Under the pieces are notes generated by a model. The model was not told the origin of the DNA. It did no database searches and saw nothing but the letters and a program-made list of their open reading frames with translations. Below are positions 34,061-40,994 of a DNA stretch of 64,000 bases, piece by piece. Source of the DNA: Anaerofustis stercorihominis (GTDB taxonomy: Bacteria > Bacillota > Clostridia > Eubacteriales > Anaerofustaceae). The position numbers were made by a program, and so were the translations under genes. The stretch covers positions 16,064 through 80,063 of the forward strand of contig NZ_SPHL01000004.1 of NCBI RefSeq assembly GCF_005844425.1, in the 5' to 3' direction. The first letter of the stretch is position 1. Each line of letters begins with the position of its first letter.

Positions 34061-34564
34061 ATGTTTGATAAGAAAAGCGAATACGCCCTGAACAAATACG
34101 ATCAGGACAGCATTATATACATAAGTGTAAGCGGCCGCATCCGGCTCACTCGCGCGGACTTTTCCAGTGAGGAAGAATTTCTGAAATGGAAAACCTGGTC
34201 TGATGCAGACTACCACGAGACTGAAAAGAAAGGTCGGAGCTTCAACGATAATCGGGTGGCTCTGGATGATTACCTGGATGTGGTCGGAGCGGTTCAGTCT
34301 GCCGAGGATGAATTTTTCTCTGAGCTTCTGAAGGCGGATGTCCAGGCAGAGGAAAAGGCTTTGCGTGAGAAACGGCTGGCTGCATTGAAAGCCATTCTGA
34401 ACGCAAAGCAGTACCGCCGGATCTGGCTGTACTATGCTGAAAGGAAGTCTGTCACCGAGATTGCCAGGCTTGAAGGAGTGACGAAGGCCAGCGTCTCCCT
34501 CTCACTTGCCAGGGCAATCAAAAAAATTTCAAAAAAGTTCGCGGCGGGCCTCAAAAATAGCTAA
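34061..34564 (+). CDS. Sigma-70 region 4-like HTH protein, copy 2
   Basis: A 167-residue paralogue of the protein at 20,937. The first 55 residues are nearly the same (DSIIYISVSGRIRLTRADFS); the middle has diverged (SFNDNRVALDDYLDVVGAV). The C-terminal helix-turn-helix reads AKQYRRIWLYYAERKSVTEI, then GVTKASVSLSLARAIKK. It corresponds to the ORF7-type regulator upstream of xis-int in Tn916/Tn1549 relatives and probably drives excision genes. The divergence of the recognition helix (KASVSLSLAR against KASVSRSIAA) suggests different targets for the two copies. Confidence 0.8.
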   Translation: MFDKKSEYALNKYDQDSIIYISVSGRIRLTRADFSSEEEFLKWKTWSDADYHETEKKGRSFNDNRVALDDYLDVVGAVQSAEDEFFSELLKADVQAEEKALREKRLAALKAILNAKQYRRIWLYYAERKSVTEIARLEGVTKASVSLSLARAIKKISKKFAAGLKNS

Positions 34565-34962
34565 CAAACGGCCTTAAAAAATGTGATAGGTGAAGGACAC
34601 ATTTTCCTCACCCTTCACAGAACCATGACAACTGAATATACGGTATTGCAGGTACGAAACTCGCGTGATGAGCGACATAAGGTGCGCCGCCAGGACGATA
34701 GCTTCAAGGAGGTGATGGGACAAGCTATCCGAGCGATCAACGCATACCTTAGACCCGGACAGGCACTCCGGGCGCGATGACAGCGCGGGGGTTAAAGATA
34801 CTTTCTCACGACCTCCCACAGACTTGAGGGGGAACCCTGCGGCACACGCTTTGAGCGATGCTGCGGAGTTATGACAGCCCTGCCAAGGGCGGCCTGTAAT
34901 ATCCCCACCGCTGGGGATGCGTGGCAAATACAGCGGGCTTGAAGTTACTGAAAAATCAAGGT
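34565..34962 (+). other. Gap between sigma-like gene and xis, with possible 51-residue frame
   Basis: An ATG at 34625 opens a 51-codon frame (MTTEYTVLQVRNSRDERHK, later DDSFKEVMGQAIRAIN) ending at 34780. There is no good ribosome-binding site, so I do not call it a gene. GTGAAGG (34591-34597) and CCTTCAC (34612-34618) could pair upstream of it. No other gene is seen. Confidence 0.4.
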
Positions 34963-35025
34963 AGCCGCGCCGAAGTGCGCCGTATGTTACAACGGCTCCA
35001 ACCAGATCGGCGCGGCTGCTTTTTT
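34963..35025 (+). terminator. Terminator or attenuator upstream of xis
   Basis: AGCCGCGCCGA (34963-34973) pairs perfectly with TCGGCGCGGCT (35007-35017), followed by GCTTTTTT. It lies just before the ribosome-binding site of the excisionase gene, so it should limit read-through into xis-int. Confidence 0.75.
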
Positions 35026-35048
35026 GTTCTCGAAGGAGGCGAACAATT

Positions 35049-35354
35049 ATGACTTCAAATTCGCCTGTTTGTTATGCGAATATTCCGTCCGGGAGTTCCG
35101 GGCGTACTCATACAGAAAGATACTCCGCTGTTCAGCCTGCGGGCTTTGGTAAGATCGGCATGACGATTGAAGAAGCTGCCGACTATACCGGCATTGGACG
35201 CAACACTCTCCGCCGCCTTGTGGATTGGGGGAAAATCCCGGTCTTGCGGATTGGGCGTAAGTCCATAGTCCGTGTGGATGTGATTTGCTGTTTCATGCAG
35301 ATCAACGAGGGCCGTGACCTTCTGGACCGCAATCAGGTCCTTGCGGTGGATTGA
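35049..35354 (+). CDS. xis: Excisionase-like HTH protein
   Basis: A 101-residue protein with a MerR/excisionase-type helix-turn-helix (MTIEEAADYTGIGRNTLRRL, then VDWGKIPVLRIGRK). The start ATG 35049 has CGAAGGAGG upstream. It stands immediately before the integrase gene, as xis does in Tn916-type elements, and should bend DNA at the element ends to favour excision. The N-terminal 35 residues are a Ser/Gly/Thr-rich extension with no clear role. Confidence 0.85.
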   Translation: MTSNSPVCYANIPSGSSGRTHTERYSAVQPAGFGKIGMTIEEAADYTGIGRNTLRRLVDWGKIPVLRIGRKSIVRVDVICCFMQINEGRDLLDRNQVLAVD

Positions 35355-35469
35355 ACATAGAAACTTTGAAATTTAGCAAGCGGTATGTTTGATAGGAAAG
35401 CCACCCTTTGCTATAATCAGGGTGACACATCACTACGGTTCCGTTTGCCAGCATAGAAAGGAGTTTGCT

Positions 35470-36774
35470 ATGGCAAAAGGATCTGTAAGAAAGAAAGGAA
35501 AGAAGTGGTACTATCGCTTTTATGTAGAGGATGCCAGCGGCAACCGTGTCCAGAAGGAATTTCCGGGAACGGAAAGCAAGAGTGAAACCGAGTCTCTGCT
35601 CCGCAAGGCGATGGAGGACTATGAAACCAAAATGTTTCTGGCACAGGCCAAGAACATCACTTTGGGAGATATGCTGGATATGTGGGTGGAGGAAGAACTG
35701 AAACCCGGCTCGTTGAGTGATGGGACGGTGACAGCCTACATCAACACTGTTTCCCGCATCAAGAAGCACCCCATTGGTAAGCGCAAGCTCAAGACGGTAA
35801 CTTCCGACCATCTGCAAAGCTACATGGATTTGTTGAGCTTCGGAGGGACAAGCCCCGATGGAAAAACCGTTGAGGCGTTGAGCAAAGGCTCGCTGGGCCA
35901 GTATTCGGCAGTGCTTCAAAATTCCTTCCGCTTTGCGGTTTTCCCCAAAAGGCTGATTACCTTCAATCCGATGCAGTATGTGGTGAAGCGGGTCAAAGAC
36001 GATGAATATGAGCTGTTCACCGAAGATGGCACAGGCGACCTTCCCGTTGAAACGCCGACAATTTCCCATGAGCAGTATTTGGCGCTGAATGAGCTTTTGA
36101 AGAAAAAGCACAATCCCGCGTTACTGCCTATCCAGATTGCCTATTACGCCGGGCTTCGTATCGGCGAGGTGTGCGGGCTGACTTGGCAGGACATCGACCT
36201 GAAGGAACAGTGCCTTACCATCCGCCGGAGTATGCGGTATGACTCCGTAAGGAAGAAAACGCAGATCGGCCCCACCAAGCGCAAAAAAATCCGTACAGTG
36301 GATTTCTGCGACACCCTGGCGGCCATCCTGCGGGAAGCCAAAAAGGAGCAAATGCTGAACAGCATCAAATACGGGCCGTTGTACTCCCAAAACTACTATC
36401 GCATCATCAAGGAAAAGAACCGCACCTACTACGAGGTCTATTCCTTGCCCCGGACAGAGACACCGCCGGAAGATTACACCCAGGTTTCCTTTGTTTGCCT
36501 GCGGCCCGATGGAGCTTATGAAGCCCCTGCAACGGTCAGCAGCGTATGCCGATACTCCCGAAAGAAGATCGGGGATATGGATGATTTTCACTTCCATCTG
36601 TTGAGGCATACATATACGACCAACCTTCTCTCCCACGGGGCGGCACCCAAGGATGTGCAGGAGCTGCTGGGACATTCTGATGTAAGTACCACGATGAACA
36701 TTTACGCCCACGCCACCAGAGAGGCCAAGCGAACTTCCGCAAGGCTGCTGGATAAGGTTGTAGGGACGGCCTGA
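35470..36774 (+). CDS. int: Tyrosine integrase
   Basis: A 434-residue site-specific recombinase. The start is ATG 35470 after AAAGGAG. An N-terminal arm-binding domain (GSVRKKGKKWYYRFYVEDAS) is followed by a core-binding domain and a catalytic domain with Arg230 (GLRIGEV), His376-Leu-Leu-Arg379, His402 (LLGHSD) and nucleophile Tyr412 (NIYAHAT). A segment of about 70 residues between the arginine and HxxR boxes (SQNYYRIIKEKNRTYYEVYS) is longer than in many relatives. It is the last gene of the element and lies next to the host junction. Confidence 0.94.
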   Translation: MAKGSVRKKGKKWYYRFYVEDASGNRVQKEFPGTESKSETESLLRKAMEDYETKMFLAQAKNITLGDMLDMWVEEELKPGSLSDGTVTAYINTVSRIKKHPIGKRKLKTVTSDHLQSYMDLLSFGGTSPDGKTVEALSKGSLGQYSAVLQNSFRFAVFPKRLITFNPMQYVVKRVKDDEYELFTEDGTGDLPVETPTISHEQYLALNELLKKKHNPALLPIQIAYYAGLRIGEVCGLTWQDIDLKEQCLTIRRSMRYDSVRKKTQIGPTKRKKIRTVDFCDTLAAILREAKKEQMLNSIKYGPLYSQNYYRIIKEKNRTYYEVYSLPRTETPPEDYTQVSFVCLRPDGAYEAPATVSSVCRYSRKKIGDMDDFHFHLLRHTYTTNLLSHGAAPKDVQELLGHSDVSTTMNIYAHATREAKRTSARLLDKVVGTA

Positions 36775-36780
36775 AAAAAG

Positions 36781-36885
36781 TTTCCCTCATTTCTTCTCGC
36801 AAGGGAAAAAATGAGGGAAAAGGGCCAAACCGAGGTGGCGAAAACGCTGGAAACACCAGTGTTTTCAAGGGGTATAGAAATTTTA
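36781..36885. other. Right end of the element: Int arm-like repeats and attachment junction
   Basis: TTTCCCTCATTT (36781-36792) and AAATGAGGGAAA (36809-36820) are perfect inverted repeats. GGGAAAA motifs recur around them. GAAAAC-CTGG/CCAG-GTTTTC (36840-36866) is a second inverted repeat. Base composition falls sharply after AAGGGGTATAG at about 36876. These are probably integrase arm sites and the end of the element. The exact crossover cannot be fixed without the empty site. Confidence 0.6.
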
Positions 36886-37303
36886 ACTGAGAAATTAGAA
36901 TTTCTTTACTTACTTTGTCAAGAATATCTCTTGTAGGATGTTTTCTTTCTTTTAAGAAGTTATGATCATATCCAAACCCTATTAAGAATTCTCCTTCTTT
37001 TATTTTATTATTCTCTTTATATTCATTTAAAAAATTAATAATATCATCAAAATTTTTTGCATTTGATAAGTTTGCTATAAGAAGAGATTTTGCTAGTGCT
37101 GTAATATGACTGTGGGCATCTATGAAAGAAGGCATTAGACAATTATCTTCATAGTCTTTTATTTGTGTATTTTCATCCTTTAATTTTAAAATATCTTCTT
37201 TTGTTCCTACTTTTTTTATTATTCCGTTTTCTGTTAGAATTGCGTTACAATGTATATTATCTTCCATTTTAATAATATTGTTTGATAAAAATATTGTTTT
37301 CAT
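36886..37303 (-). pseudogene. Amidohydrolase (YtcJ-like), interrupted by the element
   Basis: The first 140 or so residues of a metal-dependent amidohydrolase: MKTIFLSNNIIKMEDNIH, CLMPSFIDAHSHITA (metal-binding HxH of the family) and GFGYDHNFLKERKHPTRDIL. Homology then stops near DKVSKEILIS and the frame runs on into the element antisense to int as a meaningless 110-codon tail (stop near 36536). The remaining two thirds should lie beyond the left end of the element, outside the window. The host gene is therefore inactivated unless the element excises precisely. Confidence 0.8.
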
Positions 37304-37360
37304 TTTTTTATATCCTTTCTCTCTGTAATTTTATTATATCTTATTTTTTATAATTTTATA

Positions 37361-37388
37361 AAAAAAAGAGAGAACATTTTGTTCTCTC
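37361..37388 (-). terminator. Terminator of the lysozyme gene
   Basis: On the minus strand GAGAGAAC pairs with GTTCTCTC (37368-37375 with 37381-37388) and is followed by a T run. It separates the lysozyme gene from the amidohydrolase gene. Confidence 0.8.
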
Positions 37389-39277
37389 TAAAATTTAAGG
37401 TATTTACTATGTACATATCCATAATAAGTTTTTTTCCCTTTTTTAAAGGTAATTTTATACCATCTTTTGCCTTTGCTGTCATTTTTATATCCGTAGGCTG
37501 TAACTTTCTTATTATATGTTATTGTTGTTATTCTTTTTGAACTTGTTCCTGCATTGCTTCTTACATTTAAAACTAAAGCTTTTACTTTTGCTGTTTTTTT
37601 AGTCATTGACAAGTATGTTTTTAGCACGGCTTTTGCTTTTAACGAAGAAGAATATGAACCATAATAGTTTTTACCGCTTAAAGTTCTATAAGCTCTTACT
37701 TTATAATAATAAGTTTTATTTTTTGAAACTTTTTTATCTTGATATGTATTTCCTTTTACTGTTGCAAGGTATACATAGGTTTTTGATTTAGAATTATATT
37801 TATATATTCTGTATCCGCTTGCTCCATATACTTTTGACCATGTAAGATTTATTTTATTTGTATATGTTGTAGTTACTTTTAAACCACTAACTTTTTTAGG
37901 ATCTGTTGTTGCATAGGTTGCAGAAGATGCACTGCTGTATATTCTAGAACCTGATTTGTCTGTATAAAAACTTCTTATTTTATAAATATATGTTGTAGCA
38001 CTACTTCTTTTTGAGTCAGTATAATTTGTGGTACTTCCCGATGTTATGTCTTTTAATACATCATATTTTTTTGTTTTAGAATTATATCTATAAATCCTAT
38101 AACCTGTTGCATTGCTTATTTTATTCCAAGTTAATTTTATTGCATTATCACTACTTGAATAAAAAGTTAGTTTTGGAGTAGATATTGATGGTTCAGATGA
38201 TTTTGGAGTATACCAAACATTTATATCTACTCTCCCTGAAATACCATCAACACTTCCACTGCTTGTATGTTGCCAAAATTCATATTTACCGCTATATGAT
38301 GTAGAGCTTGTATAATGAGCAAGCCATACTTTATATGTGGAATCTATTGTTGATTTGTTTAAATCATAATTAAGCATGCTGTAATTTGCATATACCATAG
38401 GAGTGTATCCTGCATTTTTTACTGTTTTGCAAAATTCCATAACAATATTTGTTGCTGCAGTTTTAGATAAATTTGCATTGGTTAATCTACCATCGCTTCC
38501 GCCGGCATATTCATAGTCGATTACAACAGGCATATCTAAACCATAACCTTTTATTTGCTTTAATGTGTAATTAGCCTCTTGTCTTGCTTCCGCAGTTGTT
38601 ATTGCTTGGGAGAAGAAGTATACTCCTACCTTTATACCATATTTTTTAGCTTCTGTGATGTTTCTTTTAAAAGTTGAATCGTTGTCGATTGTTCCCATTT
38701 TCCCATATCCTCTGTATCCAACTCTGATAAATGCGTATTTAATACCATCGTTTTTTACTTTTTGCCAGTTAATTGTTCCATTCCAATAAGAAACATCAAT
38801 ACCATACGTTACATTATAATCTTTAAATTTACTGTTATGAGTATATGTTTTATTATCATATGGACTTTTTAAATTAAATCCGCTATTTGTACTTCTTGCC
38901 ATTGGACCTGTTGAATAAAATTCATCAGAAATATCTCCGTTTGCTCTAAATTGTTGAGGGTCATCATTAGTAATATCTTTTTCTTCTGTTAAGTTATTTT
39001 GAGAAGATACAGAGTCATTTTGATTTTGTGTTTTTTGGCTATTTTCTGTTTCTTGATTAGATTGTTTTTCAGTTTCTTTATTTGTATCTGAACCTTCTTT
39101 TTTTTCATCTTCTTTTGTTGTTGTTTGAACTTCTTGATTTATTGTATTGTTTTCGTCTTCATTTATTTCTTCTTGATTTGTTGATGTATTTTGATTTTGT
39201 GTTTGAGCCGAAATAGGTACAATAAAAATATTCATTGCAAAAATAATTGCTAAAATAAAAGTTAAAAATTTTTTCAT
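37388..39277 (-). CDS. Secreted GH25 lysozyme with Fn3-like and SH3 domains
   Basis: A 629-residue exported protein. A signal peptide (residues 1-24, ending PISAQ) is followed by a Gln/Asn/Glu-rich linker to about 150. The GH25 muramidase domain has Asp161 (GIDVSYW) and the catalytic pair Asp254 and Glu256 (VVIDYEYAGG). Two fibronectin-type-III-like repeats follow (IKLTWNKISNATGYRIYRYN; INLTWSKVYGASGYRIYKYN), and a C-terminal bacterial SH3 domain (VKALVLNVRSNAGTSSKR) should bind the cell wall. It probably cuts peptidoglycan in wall turnover or against competitors. Confidence 0.9.
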   Translation of the reverse strand: MKKFLTFILAIIFAMNIFIVPISAQTQNQNTSTNQEEINEDENNTINQEVQTTTKEDEKKEGSDTNKETEKQSNQETENSQKTQNQNDSVSSQNNLTEEKDITNDDPQQFRANGDISDEFYSTGPMARSTNSGFNLKSPYDNKTYTHNSKFKDYNVTYGIDVSYWNGTINWQKVKNDGIKYAFIRVGYRGYGKMGTIDNDSTFKRNITEAKKYGIKVGVYFFSQAITTAEARQEANYTLKQIKGYGLDMPVVIDYEYAGGSDGRLTNANLSKTAATNIVMEFCKTVKNAGYTPMVYANYSMLNYDLNKSTIDSTYKVWLAHYTSSTSYSGKYEFWQHTSSGSVDGISGRVDINVWYTPKSSEPSISTPKLTFYSSSDNAIKLTWNKISNATGYRIYRYNSKTKKYDVLKDITSGSTTNYTDSKRSSATTYIYKIRSFYTDKSGSRIYSSASSATYATTDPKKVSGLKVTTTYTNKINLTWSKVYGASGYRIYKYNSKSKTYVYLATVKGNTYQDKKVSKNKTYYYKVRAYRTLSGKNYYGSYSSSLKAKAVLKTYLSMTKKTAKVKALVLNVRSNAGTSSKRITTITYNKKVTAYGYKNDSKGKRWYKITFKKGKKTYYGYVHSKYLKF

Positions 39278-39343
39278 TATTTCCCTTTCCTTTAGACATT
39301 TTTATTTAGTATATCATAAAAAATATAAAAGTCTATATTTTTT

Positions 39344-40213
39344 TTATAAACCCCTTAAATATTCCTCTTTTAAAGCTATTTCTCCATTTATTGCATCATC
39401 TAAGGTTTTTAATAGATTTTCTTTATCTTTATTTAAAGTACCTTTTAAGTTTAAATAGTTTGAGGCATGATTTGAACGAAATACTGCATTTGAACAGTTT
39501 AGATTTTCAATTAATAATCTCGTTTCTTTTAAAATATCCTTAGGTTCCAATAAATTAAATTCGCCATTTTCAATTTGTTGTTTTAATACTGTACCCTCTT
39601 CAACCATAAGAGTTAATAGCCCTATATATTCAGGATCCATTTCAGATAAAACTTCTGCAGTTTTAATGGCATGTTCTTCCCATAATTCACATCCTCCAAG
39701 ACCAGATATAACAGTCACAGATATTTTTAGTCCTGCATCTTTAGCTTGTTTTGCTGCTTTTATCATTTCTTTTGCAGATGTTCTTTTTTTAACTTTCTTT
39801 AGTATTGTGTCACTTCCTGATTCAAGTCCTATATATAAAAGTTTTAATCCTTTTTCTTTTAATACTCTTAAATCTCTTGGCTTTTTAAATAAAATACTTT
39901 TTGCTGTTGCATAACATGATACTTGCTTGCATTCCGGAAAAGTTTCTTTTATATAATCTAGAACTTCGTTTAAAGTTTCCATGTCGCTAAATAGTGCGTC
40001 GCCGTCAGCTAAAAATATTTTTTCTACATTATCATATGTCCTTCTTGCTTCGCTTAAATCTGCAAGTATATAATTTAAATTTCTTATTCTGAATTTTTTA
40101 TCTTTATACATACTGCAAAAAGTACAGCTGTTTTGTGAACATCCTATTGTTACTTGAACAATAAGGCTATATGCTTCGCTTGGTGGTCTGTATACAATTC
40201 CTTCGTATCTCAT
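39344..40213 (-). CDS. Radical SAM protein
   Basis: A 289-residue enzyme with a CX4CX2C cluster motif (CSQNSCTFC) close to the N-terminus, an unusual spacing for this superfamily, where CX3CX2C is common. LADGDALFSD, YIGLESGSD and VTVISGLGG fit the SAM-binding barrel. It resembles a family of uncharacterised Firmicute radical SAM proteins. The reaction is unknown. The gene lies 45 bases downstream of the DJ-1-like gene in the same direction, with an inverted repeat between. Confidence 0.82.
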   Translation of the reverse strand: MRYEGIVYRPPSEAYSLIVQVTIGCSQNSCTFCSMYKDKKFRIRNLNYILADLSEARRTYDNVEKIFLADGDALFSDMETLNEVLDYIKETFPECKQVSCYATAKSILFKKPRDLRVLKEKGLKLLYIGLESGSDTILKKVKKRTSAKEMIKAAKQAKDAGLKISVTVISGLGGCELWEEHAIKTAEVLSEMDPEYIGLLTLMVEEGTVLKQQIENGEFNLLEPKDILKETRLLIENLNCSNAVFRSNHASNYLNLKGTLNKDKENLLKTLDDAINGEIALKEEYLRGL

Positions 40214-40234
40214 ATTATCTCCTTCTTTTTAAAA

Positions 40235-40261
40235 TAAGAAGCTTCTTTAAGAAGCTTCTTA
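40235..40261 (-). terminator. Inverted repeat between DJ-1-like and radical SAM genes
   Basis: TAAGAAGCTTC (40235-40245) and GAAGCTTCTTA (40251-40261) are perfect arms. On the minus strand the right-hand flank is TTTTAAAAAG, so it could end the DJ-1-like transcript. It also overlaps the last codon of that gene. Confidence 0.6.
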
Positions 40262-40792
40262 ATAGTATATTTCTTCTTTTATTTCCTTTTCTTTTTCTTC
40301 GCCTTCTAACGCTTTTAGAATTTCAAATCCAAAATCAATACTTGCTGCTGCAGATCTTCCTGTTATAAAGTTTTTATCTTTTACAACATACTTATCAACA
40401 TATGTTCCACCAAAATCTTCATTCATTGATGTAAAACATGTGTAATTTTTGTCTTTTAAGTATCCAGCTCTGCCTAAAATAGTAGGACCAGCACAAATTG
40501 CACATATTAATTTATCTTTATCATTAAATTCTTTTATTAATGCTTGTACTTCTTTACTTGCTTCTATTGTAACATATTCCGGTCCGCCAGGTAATATTAA
40601 AGCACTGTAATCATCACCGTTTAGTTTTGAGAAAGGTTTTAAATTTGTGCATGTAAGACCGAATCTTCCTGTTGCATCTTTATCAAGTAGTGAATAAATA
40701 TCAACTTCAACTCCGCCTCTTCTTAAAATTGCATATGTTCCGATTGCTTCAACTTCTTCAAATCCGTCTGTTATTACCATACATACTTTCAT
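40259..40792 (-). CDS. DJ-1/PfpI family protein
   Basis: A 177-residue protein of the glutamine-amidotransferase-like fold. MKVCMVITDGFEEVEAIGTY holds the conserved Glu, ALILPGGPEYV is the oxyanion region and the nucleophile cysteine is in ICAICAGP. This is close to the YajL/ThiJ subgroup, which has been linked to protein deglycation and oxidative stress. The physiological role here is not defined by context. Confidence 0.88.
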   Translation of the reverse strand: MKVCMVITDGFEEVEAIGTYAILRRGGVEVDIYSLLDKDATGRFGLTCTNLKPFSKLNGDDYSALILPGGPEYVTIEASKEVQALIKEFNDKDKLICAICAGPTILGRAGYLKDKNYTCFTSMNEDFGGTYVDKYVVKDKNFITGRSAAASIDFGFEILKALEGEEKEKEIKEEIYY

Positions 40793-40921
40793 ATTTATAT
40801 ATCTCCTTTATCATTATTATCATATTAATAATTATATTATATCACTTATTCTTGATAATAGGGGATAGATTTTATGTATATGATATTTATTTAATATGTG
40901 TAAACGAATAAAATATATTTG

Positions 40922-40950
40922 TTGATTTATATATAGATAGTGTGTATTAT
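40922..40950 (+). promoter_or_regulatory. Housekeeping promoter for the LevR-type gene
   Basis: TTGATT (40922-40927) and TATTAT (40945-40950) are 17 bases apart, with an AT-rich upstream stretch. The ribosome-binding site GGAGAGG lies at 40981 before ATG 40995. Confidence 0.6.
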
Positions 40951-40994
40951 ATTATATATAGAATATCGAGTGTGTAAAATGGAGAGGTAAACTT

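Larger units (their letters stand above)
33615..34564 (+). repeat. Leader-attenuator-sigma module, copy 2
   Basis: The second copy of the 20,505-21,419 module. A long stem CCTGCCCCGC...GCGGGGCAGG (33622-33668) with A-rich loop is followed by the hairpin ACGGCGGCT-AGCCGCCGT (33777-33803) with AGGAGGG in its loop, an intact leader frame, the attenuator hairpin, the inverted repeat and a sigma-like gene. This position, before xis and int, is the usual one in this element family, so copy 2 is probably the ancestral backbone copy. Confidence 0.8.
1..36885. mobile_element. Integrative conjugative element, Tn1549/CTn-like, right part
   Basis: A continuous GC-rich block ends abruptly in AT-rich chromosome inside a broken amidohydrolase gene. 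It carries the gene set known from Tn1549 and C. difficile CTn elements: topoisomerase III, Cys-rich VLP, ArdC/YodL, TTRAP, methylase-helicase, DUF3848, MobC, a CD1845-like membrane protein, relaxase, sigma-like protein, Xis and Int. The order, and Xis-Int next to the junction, mark the integrase end. The left end and the mating-pore genes are not in the window. Two cargo blocks (antimicrobial-peptide transporter; metal or metallophore transport) interrupt the usual backbone. The right border is placed by the change of base composition and by loss of homology in the host gene, so it is good to about 20 bases. Confidence 0.9.

Noticed and set aside
34625..34780. 51-codon frame upstream of xis
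   Set aside because: Looks mildly protein-like but has no ribosome-binding site and no known homologue; left as a note in the gap.
37500..38000. Tandem repeat or CRISPR-like array in the lysozyme gene
   Set aside because: The periodicity is that of two diverged fibronectin-III-like domains in a coding frame. No CRISPR array or cas gene is seen anywhere in the window.
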